Below are positions 16,688-24,731 of a DNA stretch of 64,000 bases, in pieces. Source of the stretch: Cryobacterium sp. PH31-L1 (GTDB taxonomy: Bacteria; Actinomycetota; Actinomycetes; Actinomycetales; Microbacteriaceae); the NCBI RefSeq assembly GCF_030063145.1, contig NZ_JASISM010000007.1:1-64000 (forward strand), read 5' to 3'. The notes beneath the pieces are model-generated. The model was not told where the DNA came from. It saw only the letters and a list, made by a program, of their open reading frames with translations, and did no database searches. The position numbers were made by a program, and so were the translations under genes. Position 1 is the stretch's first letter. Each line of letters starts with the position of its first letter.

Positions 16688-17977
16688 ATGAGCTCCTTCC
16701 GTCCCGGCCGTCTCGTTGGCATTCTGGTCGGAACCGTGGTGATCCTCGGTTTCGGCGTCTACGGCCCCGCGACGCTGCTGGGGCCGCTGCCACCGGTCAC
16801 CGCCACCACGGTCACTCCCGCAGCCACGGCCACGGCCCCCACTCCCCCGGTGCTTTCCGCCAACGGCGCGAGCGCAATCACCGTGCTCGCCGCCACGACC
16901 AGCGACGCGTCCGGAACGACGTCAACCGGCGCGGAGGTTTCGCAACCATCGGCGCCGCTCGCGGTCGCGGGCACGGCCGAGGCGCTTCCCATGGCCTCAA
17001 TTGCCAAAGTGGTGACCGCCCTCGTCGTTCTCGACGCGAAACCGATTGTGGCGGGCGAGACTGGACCCGTGGTGACGCTCACGGCCGCCGATTTTCAGAG
17101 CTACCTCGACTACGACAAGGCCGGAGCGCGCTCGGTCACTGTCTTCGCCGACGAGCAGTGGACCGAACTCGAGCTACTGCAGGCGCTGCTGCTCGGATCG
17201 AGCAACAATCATGCCGATACCGTGGCACGCTGGGCGTTCGGTTCGGTCGACGCCTACGTAGTGGCTGCCAATGTTTGGCTGGCCGACAACGGGCTGACCG
17301 GCACCGCCGTGGTTGACGCCACCGGGCTGCACGATGCGAGCGCCGGAACCGCCACCGATCTGGCCCACCTCGCCGGCCTGGCCGCGACCGACCCGATCGT
17401 GTCTTCGATGCTGGCCAGTCCTGCATCCGTTTTGGCGGACCGTCGCGGAGTGCAGAATACGACGTCGTATCTGCCGGAGGAGGGCATCACGGGCATATCG
17501 CGCAGCTATACGGATGCCGCGGGTGTGTGTTTTCTGTTCACCGCCGAGGTCAGTGACGGCGCTTCGAGCTTTACCTTTTCTGGTGCGTTCATCGGTGAGC
17601 CGACCTATGATGCGCTCACGGCCGACCTGACCGCACTCATGACAAGCGCGCGGGCTGGCGTGGGGCCGCTGCCCGTTCTGGCCGCCGGCAATGCCTATGC
17701 AACGTTCGAATCGGCGTGGGGCGACACGGCCGCAGCCGTGGTCGGGGTGTCGCGCACCCGCTACGCCTGGCAGGCAGCGACTCCCGACGCCGCAACGGTC
17801 GAGCTCAAGGACTTCGCAACGGCCCGCACCGGAGCGAACGTGGGCCAGGTGCGGCTCACCGTCGCCGGGGAGAAACTCTCGGCGGCCCTGAAACTCGACG
17901 AGGGCATCGCCGACCCGGGGCCGGGCTGGCGACTGCTGCATCCGATCGTGATGATCACGGCCCTGCTCGACCAGTAG
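16688..17977 (+). CDS. D-alanyl-D-alanine carboxypeptidase-like protein (PBP5/6 family, divergent)
   Basis: This is an exported, membrane-anchored protein of 429 aa in the peptidase S11 family, which trims pentapeptide side chains of peptidoglycan. An N-terminal membrane segment (about 8-30) is followed by a Thr/Ala/Pro linker. The nucleophile motif SxxK is SIAK (Ser104, Lys107) and the SxN motif is SNN (172-174). The third motif, normally KTG, reads ITG (267-269), so the lysine is missing. The surrounding context (GITGISRSYTDAAG) otherwise matches the family. It may be a degenerate or altered-specificity enzyme. It ends 2 bp before a convergent gene. Confidence 0.82.
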   Translation: MSSFRPGRLVGILVGTVVILGFGVYGPATLLGPLPPVTATTVTPAATATAPTPPVLSANGASAITVLAATTSDASGTTSTGAEVSQPSAPLAVAGTAEALPMASIAKVVTALVVLDAKPIVAGETGPVVTLTAADFQSYLDYDKAGARSVTVFADEQWTELELLQALLLGSSNNHADTVARWAFGSVDAYVVAANVWLADNGLTGTAVVDATGLHDASAGTATDLAHLAGLAATDPIVSSMLASPASVLADRRGVQNTTSYLPEEGITGISRSYTDAAGVCFLFTAEVSDGASSFTFSGAFIGEPTYDALTADLTALMTSARAGVGPLPVLAAGNAYATFESAWGDTAAAVVGVSRTRYAWQAATPDAATVELKDFATARTGANVGQVRLTVAGEKLSAALKLDEGIADPGPGWRLLHPIVMITALLDQ

Positions 17978-17979
17978 TT

Positions 17980-18240
17980 CTACAGCGGCTCAACCTCGGT
18001 GTCGACCGGGTCGCTCTCGCCCTGGTCGAAGGCGTACCGTACGCGGAGTTGCCCGCTCACGTCGCGCTCGTCGACTTCGTCGTACCAGAACACCGACTCA
18101 AGCCCGCCGACGGCGGCAACCATGCTGATGCGGGGCGCGTGTTTTCCATGCACGAGCGCCCGGGAATCGATCTGGCCCTCGAGCGGGCCGTCGATGAACT
18201 CGGCGATGTACAGGGTCGGGGTGTCACTGTCTGGGCTCAT
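17980..18240 (-). CDS. Conserved small protein of unknown function, last gene of the ECF operon
   Basis: This is an acidic protein of 86 aa with no recognised domain, signal peptide or membrane segment. A mid-region FWYDEVDERDV and a C-terminal run of acidic residues stand out. It starts 10 bp after the kinase stop on the same strand, so it probably belongs to the riboswitch-controlled transcript, although a separate promoter cannot be excluded. Its role is not recognised. Confidence 0.6.
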   Translation of the reverse strand: MSPDSDTPTLYIAEFIDGPLEGQIDSRALVHGKHAPRISMVAAVGGLESVFWYDEVDERDVSGQLRVRYAFDQGESDPVDTEVEPL

Positions 18241-18250
18241 GACAGCTAAT

Positions 18251-18814
18251 CTAGTCCCGTGTGGCCTGCAAGCGAACGGTTGCCCGAATTTCCGGGGCCT
18301 CCCGCTGGAGGTAGGTCGCCCATTCCTGCTGCCACTGATCCCAGTGTGAGCGAAACGCGTCGCCGTCGCGACTCAGCGCGCGCCGTTTGCGCAGTGCATC
18401 GTCCGCGGACAACCAGACCCGCACGTCGCTGAGCGGTTCATGCGCGGCCGCGAGGGTGCCGCAGCCCTCCACGACCAGGGGACGGGCCGGGTCAAGCGGA
18501 TGCCACTCCGCCGGCCCGTTCACGGCCCAGTCGTAACGCTGCCAGGCTGCGGGTAGTCCCGCCCGCCACGGCAGCAACACCTGCCGTCGCAGGTGTTCAA
18601 TCGCGGCGTCGAGGCCGTCCCAGCCCGGGTAGATGTCGTCCATGCGAACCAGCTGCGGCGTGTTCGCGTCCGCCCAGTGCGCCGCCAGGGCATCGGCGAG
18701 GGTGCTCTTGCCGGCGCCGCTCGGTCCGTCGATGAGCACGACCGGGTTCGGCCCGGCCGCGGGCAGGGCCGCCAGTATCGGGGCCAGCAACGCCCGGCGC
18801 TGGAGATCAGGCAA
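18251..18814 (-). CDS. P-loop kinase of the uridine-kinase type, coupled to EcfT
   Basis: This is a predicted cytoplasmic nucleoside/small-molecule kinase of 187 aa. Walker A is GPSGAGKS (30-37). A substrate-side MDDIYPGWDG (58-67) and a later VVEGCG stretch (Walker B region) match uridine-kinase-like ATP-binding proteins. The start is inferred as TTG 18814, which lies inside the end of ecfT (the two genes overlap by 8 bp), with TGGAG upstream. The longer frame to 19093 only reads through ecfT out of phase. Coupling to a TPP-controlled importer suggests phosphorylation of the imported thiamine precursor or a related compound (inference). Generic uridine-kinase-like annotation is the alternative. 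Confidence 0.78.
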   Translation of the reverse strand: MPDLQRRALLAPILAALPAAGPNPVVLIDGPSGAGKSTLADALAAHWADANTPQLVRMDDIYPGWDGLDAAIEHLRRQVLLPWRAGLPAAWQRYDWAVNGPAEWHPLDPARPLVVEGCGTLAAAHEPLSDVRVWLSADDALRKRRALSRDGDAFRSHWDQWQQEWATYLQREAPEIRATVRLQATRD

Positions 18815-19601
18815 GGATGAAGCTCCAGGTCTCTGCCCACACGGCGACGCCGATCGCGATGCCGGCGATGGCGAATCCGATGGCGACAAGAGCGGCATCC
18901 GCTGCCCGAACGTGCGATGGCCTGGCCCAGGTACGTGGCTCGTTGCTGCCGAAGCCGCGGGCTTCCATGGCCGTGGCGAGCTTGCTGCCGCGTCGCACCG
19001 AGATGACGAGCAGGGAGAAGGCCGGCCCGAAGAACCGGCGTGCGGCACCGCGCAGACCGCCGCCATCGCCGACCCCGCGGGCTCGCCGGGCAAGTCCGAG
19101 CGAATGCCAGTCGTCGATGAACATGCCCACGAGCCGCAGCCCGGCCAGTCCGCCGAGTACGAACCGAGCCGGCAGGCGCAGCACCTGGGCCAGACCGTCG
19201 GCGAGGTCGGTCGGGTCGGTCGTGGCCAGCAGAACGATGCCGGGCAGACCGATCGCGAGCACTCGCAGCCCGATGGCCAGACCCAGCTGGGCGGAGCCCT
19301 CGGTCACCGAGATAAAACCGAACTGCCAGAGCACCGCGCCGGAGTCTTCACCGTAAAGAATCGTCGTGATCGATGCCATGGGCGCCGCGATCCAGACCGG
19401 CGCGGTGCGCAGCCAGAATTGGCGGGCGCTCAGGCCGCACCAGACGAGCAGCACGGCCTCGAGCAGCAGGGCCACGCCCGCCGACACCCAGTCGATCGAC
19501 AGCAGCAGCGCACAGCTGACGATCAGTGCAACGGACAGCTTGGCCACCGGGTTGAGGCGGGCAACCACGCTGGTGCGGATGCTGGGGGTCATCAGGCTCA
19601 C
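18807..19601 (-). CDS. ECF transporter transmembrane component EcfT
   Basis: This is the energy-coupling transmembrane scaffold (264 aa) that links the ATPases to the S component. It has several hydrophobic segments and two cytoplasmic coupling motifs of the Ala-Arg-Gly type (ARRARGVGDGGG and TAMEARGFG), the hallmark of EcfT proteins. The start overlaps the end of the ATPase gene (ATGA) and the end overlaps the kinase start. It is the third gene of the riboswitch-controlled operon. Confidence 0.92.
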   Translation of the reverse strand: MSLMTPSIRTSVVARLNPVAKLSVALIVSCALLLSIDWVSAGVALLLEAVLLVWCGLSARQFWLRTAPVWIAAPMASITTILYGEDSGAVLWQFGFISVTEGSAQLGLAIGLRVLAIGLPGIVLLATTDPTDLADGLAQVLRLPARFVLGGLAGLRLVGMFIDDWHSLGLARRARGVGDGGGLRGAARRFFGPAFSLLVISVRRGSKLATAMEARGFGSNEPRTWARPSHVRAADAALVAIGFAIAGIAIGVAVWAETWSFILA

Positions 19602-21121
19602 GGCTGTGCCACCCCCAGACTCATCGGCGCGCCGAGTCGATACTCCTCATCCGCGAGAGCGCTGACGAACTGGGCGTCGTGGGTGACCGCCACGATCGCG
19701 GTGCCCTCGTCGAGCAGTTCAGCCAGCAGGCTCACGAGTTCCTGCCAGGTGCGGGAATCCTGCCCGAACGTCGGCTCGTCGAGCACGAGCAGGCGAGGGC
19801 GGGTGGCGAGAACGGTGGCGACGGACATCCGTCTCTTTTCGCCGCCGGACAGGGTGAAGGGGTTGGCGTCGGCGAGGTGGTCGAGCCGCAGCCGGTGCAT
19901 GAGCTCGTCGACGCGGCTGGTCTGCTCCGCCGGGCTCAGTCCGAGTGCGTGCGGGCCGATCGTCAGGTCGCCGCGCACCGTGGCGGCCAGAAACTGGTGC
20001 TCGGGGTCTTGGAAGACGGTGCCGATGCGGGTGAGCAGCTGCCGGGAGCGCCACCGGTGAGGTTCGGCAACGATGCCGTCCGCCAGGCTGTCGCTCGCGC
20101 GCAGCGTTCCGCCGGCCGGTTTCAACAGACCGGCCAGGGTCAGGGCGAGGGTGGACTTGCCGGCGCCGTTCGGCCCGGTCACGACGGTGGCAGTGCCGGC
20201 GTCGACCGAGAGGGTGATTCCCTCTGCGACGACGGATGCCACGCGTCGGCCGAACGGAACACGCCCGACCGCGAGTCCGTCGGCCCGGAGCAGGCTCTGA
20301 GAATTGCTGATCGCGTGCCGTACCGGAAACCGGGGTGGCCGGGCTGGCACCCAGACGCCGGCCTGAGCCAGCCGATCGCCCTGGCTGGCGAGAATCTGGC
20401 GCGTCGGCCCGTCGGCGAGCACACCGCCGGCCGGGTCGAGCACGATGACGCGGTCGACGACGTCCTGCCAGACCTCAACGCGGTGTTCGATGACGACGAA
20501 AGTGGCCCCGGAATGGTCGAGGGAGCGCACGACGGCGTCACGCACCTCGATGATCCCGACCGGGTCGAGGTTCGCGGTCGGTTCGTCAAGCAGGAGCAGT
20601 CCGGGCTGCATGGCCAGCACACCGGCCAGGGCCAGGCGCTGTTTCTGGCCTCCACTCAGGTTCGACGTGGGATGGTCGAGGGGCAGGTTGAGGCCGACCT
20701 CGGCGAGGGCACGCCGCACGCGCGGCCAGATTTCTGCCCGCGGAACAGCCAGGTTCTCGCAGCCGAACGCCACGTCGTCGCCGACCCGGGCGAGTACCAC
20801 CTGGGAGTCCGGGTCCTGCAGCACGAGTCCGACCCGGCCCCGGGCCGCGGCCGCGCGCCCGCCGTCAATGAGCAGTCTGCCCGTCTCGTCGCCGTCCTCG
20901 GCGTCGCCGAGTACCCCGGCCAGCGCGTGCACCAGGGTGCTTTTGCCGGCGCCGCTGGCTCCGAGCAGCAGTACCCGCTCGCCGGGCTCGATCCGCAGGT
21001 CGAGCCCCGACACGGCGTGGTGGTGGCGTCCGGCGTGGCGCCAGCCCCAGCCGCGGGCTTCGATCTGCACGGGCCGAATCTGGGGGCCGCGAGCGGACGA
21101 GGTCGACGAGGGGGGTGGCAT
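19598..21121 (-). CDS. ECF transporter fused ATPase (EcfA1-EcfA2)
   Basis: Two ABC ATPases are fused in one 507-aa chain, as in YkoD. Walker A motifs are GASGAGKS (54-61) and, in the second half, GPNGAGKS. Signatures are LSGGQKQRL and LSGGEKRRM, and Walker B motifs are LLLDEPT and LVLDEPT. The ATG at 21121 lies just after the S-component stop (21126). The longer frame to 21301 is open only in antiphase with ykoE. It powers the importer together with EcfT. Confidence 0.93.
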   Translation of the reverse strand: MPPPSSTSSARGPQIRPVQIEARGWGWRHAGRHHHAVSGLDLRIEPGERVLLLGASGAGKSTLVHALAGVLGDAEDGDETGRLLIDGGRAAAARGRVGLVLQDPDSQVVLARVGDDVAFGCENLAVPRAEIWPRVRRALAEVGLNLPLDHPTSNLSGGQKQRLALAGVLAMQPGLLLLDEPTANLDPVGIIEVRDAVVRSLDHSGATFVVIEHRVEVWQDVVDRVIVLDPAGGVLADGPTRQILASQGDRLAQAGVWVPARPPRFPVRHAISNSQSLLRADGLAVGRVPFGRRVASVVAEGITLSVDAGTATVVTGPNGAGKSTLALTLAGLLKPAGGTLRASDSLADGIVAEPHRWRSRQLLTRIGTVFQDPEHQFLAATVRGDLTIGPHALGLSPAEQTSRVDELMHRLRLDHLADANPFTLSGGEKRRMSVATVLATRPRLLVLDEPTFGQDSRTWQELVSLLAELLDEGTAIVAVTHDAQFVSALADEEYRLGAPMSLGVAQP

Positions 21122-21125
21122 CCGA

Positions 21126-21779
21126 TTAACTGATCGCGGCGGGTGCGCGCGAACCTTCCCGGCCGGCAGCGAATCGGCTGAGCGCGCCGGTGCGGGCCAG
21201 GCCGCGCATGGCGAGCCAAGATAGCAGCCCGGCGAGCACGGTGCCCGATACGACAGCGGATACGAAGTAGACGGCCTTGAAACCAACATCCAGTGCCGCA
21301 TAGCTGACGGTCGTGTCGAGCAGTCCTACGGCCACCCCGGCGCCGGCACCGGCCAGCAGGGCGACGCCGAGGCGCCAATTCGTGTAGAGGAAGAGGGCGA
21401 GTACCAGCTCTGCCCCGAGGCCTTCAACGATGCCCCAGATGAGAGTGGAGAACCCCCACTGGGTGCCGATCAGCATCGACACGACGGCGGCGATGATCTC
21501 GGTGTAGAGGGCCGCGCCAGGCTTGCGAATGATGAGGCCGCCGAGCACTCCGGCAAACAACCAGCCGCCGGCCAGCAGGCCTTCGAGGCCGGGCGTGAAC
21601 GTGAGGATCGCGCTCAGCGGCGACCAGGCGAGGCCCCAGGCCCAGAAGATGACACCACTCGCTACGCCGATGACGCTGGCGACGACGATGTCGACGACGC
21701 GCCAGCGAAAGTTGCGCGGCTTTTTCGCCGCAGGTGCCTCGCGAGTGGACTGGTTGAGTGAAGTCGATGTAGCGTGCAC
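21126..21779 (-). CDS. ykoE: YkoE-type ECF S component (thiamine/hydroxymethylpyrimidine)
   Basis: This substrate-binding membrane protein (217 aa from a GTG start) has about five or six hydrophobic segments after a basic leader. It includes the WAWGLAWSPLSAIL and TQWGFSTLIWGIVEGLGAEL stretches typical of the YkoE family. YkoE proteins with YkoC/YkoD are assigned to thiamine or HMP uptake on the basis of TPP riboswitch control, and a TPP riboswitch lies immediately upstream here. It is the first gene of the operon. GTG 21779 is chosen because GGAAAGGG lies 8 bases upstream, placing the ribosome site just below the aptamer. Confidence 0.9.
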   Translation of the reverse strand: MHATSTSLNQSTREAPAAKKPRNFRWRVVDIVVASVIGVASGVIFWAWGLAWSPLSAILTFTPGLEGLLAGGWLFAGVLGGLIIRKPGAALYTEIIAAVVSMLIGTQWGFSTLIWGIVEGLGAELVLALFLYTNWRLGVALLAGAGAGVAVGLLDTTVSYAALDVGFKAVYFVSAVVSGTVLAGLLSWLAMRGLARTGALSRFAAGREGSRAPAAIS

Positions 21780-21811
21780 TGTTCGTGCCCTTTCCGTAGG
21801 TGAATACAGGG

Positions 21812-21915
21812 CACGGGATCGAGAAGCCTCCCTGCGCTGGCATGATCCAGATCAGGTTCGACGGTCGAAGCTTGGTCAGCTTCCTCTCAGCCCGGTGTAC
21901 CGGACTCCCGTGATC
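21812..21915 (-). promoter_or_regulatory. TPP riboswitch (THI element)
   Basis: Read on the minus strand, the conserved THI-box elements appear in order: GGCTGAGAGG, then ACCTGATCTGGATCATGCC, then AGCGCAGGGA. The flanking CACGGGA (minus strand, from 21912) and TCCCGTG (to 21812) are complementary and could form the closing stem, although the interval between the core and the 3' strand is longer than usual. The aptamer ends about 33 bases before the ykoE start. A translation-level or attenuation mechanism cannot be decided from sequence. It predicts repression of the import operon by thiamine pyrophosphate. Confidence 0.93.
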
Positions 21916-21922
21916 ATTTTCA

Positions 21923-21928
21923 ATTGTA
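21923..21928 (-). promoter_or_regulatory. Candidate -10 box of the riboswitch operon
   Basis: TACAAT on the minus strand lies about 8-10 bases before the start of the TPP aptamer, so the transcript would begin right at the closing stem. The -35 region is weak. It sits in a short AT-rich island. Confidence 0.4.
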
Positions 21929-21964
21929 GTGCCCCGCTTAGACTTGCGGCATGGGGATCACGAG

Positions 21965-22234
21965 ATGAGCATCGGCATTCTGCTCGTGTTGGCGGCGCTG
22001 TACCTCGTACTCCTGCGCCGCTTCATTATGCGCCGCCGTCGTATCGCTCAAGGCCTGCCGGTGAGTGGCCCGTGGCACTGGCCGTCCTGGCTGCGGCCCC
22101 GGGTGCCGGCCTGGCTGCGACGCCGCTTTGCACCTGGCCGCTTTGCACCGGGCTTGTTCGCGCGTCGGCCGCGATGGCCGCGTCGCATCCGCTCGGCGCG
22201 CAAGCCGCGCGGCCCGCGCCCGGGCCCACCTTAG
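21965..22234 (+). CDS. Small single-span membrane protein with Arg/Pro-rich tail
   Basis: This open frame of 89 codons starts with a clear membrane segment (residues 3-18, IGILLVLAALYLVLL) followed by a very basic Arg/Pro/Trp-rich tail. GGGGATCACGAG precedes the ATG. No family is recognised, and part of the tail composition is what high-GC DNA would give by chance. It is transcribed divergently from the ECF operon. Confidence 0.4.
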   Translation: MSIGILLVLAALYLVLLRRFIMRRRRIAQGLPVSGPWHWPSWLRPRVPAWLRRRFAPGRFAPGLFARRPRWPRRIRSARKPRGPRPGPP

Positions 22235-22265
22235 GAACGCGAGCCCATGATCTATCCTGGGCCCA

Positions 22266-22289
22266 CTTTCCGGGCCCGGGCCCGGAAAG
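22266..22289. repeat. Perfect 24-bp GC-rich palindrome
   Basis: The left half CTTTCCGGGCCC (22266-22277) is exactly the reverse complement of the right half (22278-22289). It lies between two convergent genes (stops at 22234 and 22322). There is no T-tract on either side, so it is not a classical intrinsic terminator. It may act as a bidirectional hairpin or a protein-binding dyad. Confidence 0.8.
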
Positions 22290-22321
22290 AAAAGAGTCAG
22301 GGGGCCGAGGTGGGAGAAGGG

Positions 22322-22648
22322 CTACTTTTTCAGGGCCCGGATCACCCGGGCCAGGGCACGGCCGGCCACCAGCAGAAACGGCACACCAACGGCGAGTAGC
22401 GCGATGACATTCGGCTCGAATCGGGCGGTACCACCTGACTTCACGTAGGCGCCGATCGGCAGCGACACTCCGCCCCCGCCCCCGCCCGATCCGGCACCGC
22501 CCTCACCGGCGTCGCCGCCGCCGAAGCCGTAGTAGGTGAGCGCCACAGGTACGAGGGTGACGCCGTCGATCTGCACGGGGTCACCGTAGGCCGATTTCAC
22601 ACCGGCGGAACGGAACGTGTCTGCGAGTTTTTCCGGGAGGCTGGTCAT
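22322..22648 (-). CDS. GerW/YtfJ-like family protein
   Basis: This small protein of 108 aa has the YtfJ/GerW layout: an N-terminal helix, SAYGDPVQIDGVTLVPVALT, a Gly-rich linker (residues 43-59), a strand with SLPIGAYV, and a C-terminal hydrophobic helix (FEPNVIALLAVGVPFLLV). In Bacillus the relative is a sporulation protein, but homologues are common in non-sporulating actinobacteria and their role is unknown. It lies 25 bp downstream of the dinB gene on the same strand and may be co-transcribed. Confidence 0.8.
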   Translation of the reverse strand: MTSLPEKLADTFRSAGVKSAYGDPVQIDGVTLVPVALTYYGFGGGDAGEGGAGSGGGGGGVSLPIGAYVKSGGTARFEPNVIALLAVGVPFLLVAGRALARVIRALKK

Positions 22649-22673
22649 TTCAACAGGGTAGCCGACTCGCGCC

Positions 22674-23888
22674 TTATGGGCGAGGCTTGAAGAACGAGGC
22701 TGGGCGTACGATTCCCGCCCCGAATCGCTCGGTCACCGAGTCGACCGCCAGCTCGGCTCCGCGCCAATCCTCGTCGGGATCCCACAACCCCACCGACCCC
22801 GACGCCGTCCCCAGCTGCTCGGCCCGCACCCCGATCAGGCGCACGCGAATGCCCGTCGCGGCCAGCAGGTCGAACGCAGCGACGGCCTCCTCATAAATGC
22901 GGCGACCGACATTGCTGGGCTCGGCCAGGGTGCGCGAACGGGTGACCGTGCTGAAGTCGGTGTAGCGCAGCTTCAATGACACGCGCCTGGCCACCAGATT
23001 CCCCCGCCGCAGGCGCGCCGCAACGAGGTCACACTGCCGCAGCAACTCGCTGCGCAATCGGTCGATGTCGGTCACGTCGTGCTCAAACGTGACCTCGTGG
23101 CCGACACTCTTTTCTTCTCGCTCGAGCGTCACCGAACGGGGGTCACGCCCCCACGATAGCTCGAACAGCTTCGAACCGGATGCCTCCCCCAGCGTCTTTT
23201 TCAGCACGTCCAGTGGCGTGTGCGCGATATCGCCGATGAGTTTCAGGCCGAGGCGGGTCAGGGTCTGCTCGGTGGCCGCTCCCACACCCCACAGGGCCGT
23301 CACCGGCAGGGGATGCAGGAACTCGATCGTGTCGTCGGCCGGAACGACGAGCATCCCGTTGGGTTTGGACAGGCCGGAGGCGAGCTTGGCGACGAATTTG
23401 GTCGACGCTGCGCCGACGGAGCAGACCAGCCGGGTCTCGGCGAACACCCGCGCACGGATCAGTTCGCCGATCACCGCCGGTGAGCCGAACAGATTGGTTG
23501 CGCCGGAAACGTCGAGGAAGGCTTCGTCGATGCCGAGCCGTTCCACGAGCGGGGTGACGTCGTCAAAAATGCTCATCACCCGGCTGGAATAGTCCCGATA
23601 GAGCCCCATGTGCGGCTCGAGCACGATCGCGTTCGGGCACTGCCGCAGGGCGAGGGCCATCGGCATCGCCGAGTTCACGCCGTAGCGCCGGGCAATATAG
23701 TTGGCCGCCGTGACGACCGACCGCCCCCCGCGATGGCCCACGATCACCGGCAGGTGCACGAATTCGGGGTGCGAGAGCAGCTCGACCGACACGAAGAACG
23801 CGTCGAGGTCGACGTGAAGCACGGTCGCTGAACGGTCGTCGACGTCGTCCGCCGAGATCTGCCGCCCGCTGCCGTCCTGTCTGCCCAC
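22674..23888 (-). CDS. dinB: DNA polymerase IV (Y family)
   Basis: This error-prone translesion polymerase has 404 aa. Catalytic carboxylates lie in DLDAFFVSVE (near residue 27) and GIDEAFLDVS. The helix-hairpin-helix WGVGAATEQTLTRLGL and the C-terminal little-finger domain are present. The extreme C-terminus (SFFKPRP) ends with a short basic/aromatic stretch. It lacks an obvious QLxLF-type beta-clamp motif at the very end, so clamp binding may use another site. No LexA box was identified upstream by eye. The following GerW-like gene is close enough to be in the same transcript. Confidence 0.95.
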   Translation of the reverse strand: MGRQDGSGRQISADDVDDRSATVLHVDLDAFFVSVELLSHPEFVHLPVIVGHRGGRSVVTAANYIARRYGVNSAMPMALALRQCPNAIVLEPHMGLYRDYSSRVMSIFDDVTPLVERLGIDEAFLDVSGATNLFGSPAVIGELIRARVFAETRLVCSVGAASTKFVAKLASGLSKPNGMLVVPADDTIEFLHPLPVTALWGVGAATEQTLTRLGLKLIGDIAHTPLDVLKKTLGEASGSKLFELSWGRDPRSVTLEREEKSVGHEVTFEHDVTDIDRLRSELLRQCDLVAARLRRGNLVARRVSLKLRYTDFSTVTRSRTLAEPSNVGRRIYEEAVAAFDLLAATGIRVRLIGVRAEQLGTASGSVGLWDPDEDWRGAELAVDSVTERFGAGIVRPASFFKPRP

Positions 23889-23921
23889 CGAAAAACCCTA
23901 ACCCGATCCGGCACGAACGAC

Positions 23922-24722
23922 CTAGCGCACAACCTTTTCGGCACCGGCGATGCGCTGGGCGAAGTAGATGGGAATAATCGAGACCAGCACGAGCACCACG
24001 GCGATGACGTTGACCACGGGCGCCTGGTTGGGGCGGAACAGGTTGTCCAGAATCCACAGCGGCAGGGTCTTCACAGTCGATCCCGCGGTGAACGTCGTCA
24101 CGATGATCTCGTCGAAGCTCAGGGCGAAGGCGAGCAGGCCGCCGGCGAACAGCGCCGACCGCAATTGTGGAAAAGTGACGAGCCGAAACGTCGTCCAGAT
24201 TCCCGCGCCGAGGTCGGAAGAGGCATCTTCAAGGCTGGTGCCGAGGCGGCGAAGCCGGGCGATGACATTGTTGAACACCGTGACGATGCAGAACGTGGCG
24301 TGGGCGATGATGAGCGTCAGAATCGACAGTTGCACGCCGAGCCCGGTGCGGAAGGCATTGTTTAGGGCGATGCCGGTGACGATGCCGGGCAGCGCGATCG
24401 GCAGGATGACCAGCAGGCTGATGGCATCCCGGCCGAAGAATTCGAAGCGTTGCAGCCCGAGCGAGATGAGCGTGCCGAGCACGAGTGCCACCGCTGTCGA
24501 AGCCAGGGCTACCTGCAGGCTGGTCAGCACCGCATCGAGGGCACCGTCGCTCTGAAACGCCTTGGCCCACCACTCCAGGGTGAAGCCCGGCGGCGGCCAA
24601 ACGAGGTTCTGGCTGGTGCTGAAGGAGTTCACGAAGACCACGAGCAGGGGCAGATAGATAAGGGCCAGCACCACGGCCGTGATGGCCGCGAGCAGGCCGC
24701 TGGCGGGGCGACTCAGACGCAT
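23922..24722 (-). CDS. Polyamine-type ABC transporter permease (PotC-like)
   Basis: This is an inner-membrane permease of 266 aa with six predicted membrane segments. It has the binding-protein-dependent permease EAA loop (SLEDASSDLGAGIWTTFRLVTFPQL) and the PotC-like FVNSFSTSQNLVWPP and SFDEIIVTTF stretches. It is the last gene of the four-gene importer operon, 9 bp after the PotB-like gene. The substrate is spermidine/putrescine-like or another small amine by family; this cannot be fixed by sequence. Confidence 0.88.
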   Translation of the reverse strand: MRLSRPASGLLAAITAVVLALIYLPLLVVFVNSFSTSQNLVWPPPGFTLEWWAKAFQSDGALDAVLTSLQVALASTAVALVLGTLISLGLQRFEFFGRDAISLLVILPIALPGIVTGIALNNAFRTGLGVQLSILTLIIAHATFCIVTVFNNVIARLRRLGTSLEDASSDLGAGIWTTFRLVTFPQLRSALFAGGLLAFALSFDEIIVTTFTAGSTVKTLPLWILDNLFRPNQAPVVNVIAVVLVLVSIIPIYFAQRIAGAEKVVR

Positions 24723-24731
24723 GGCACGCTC

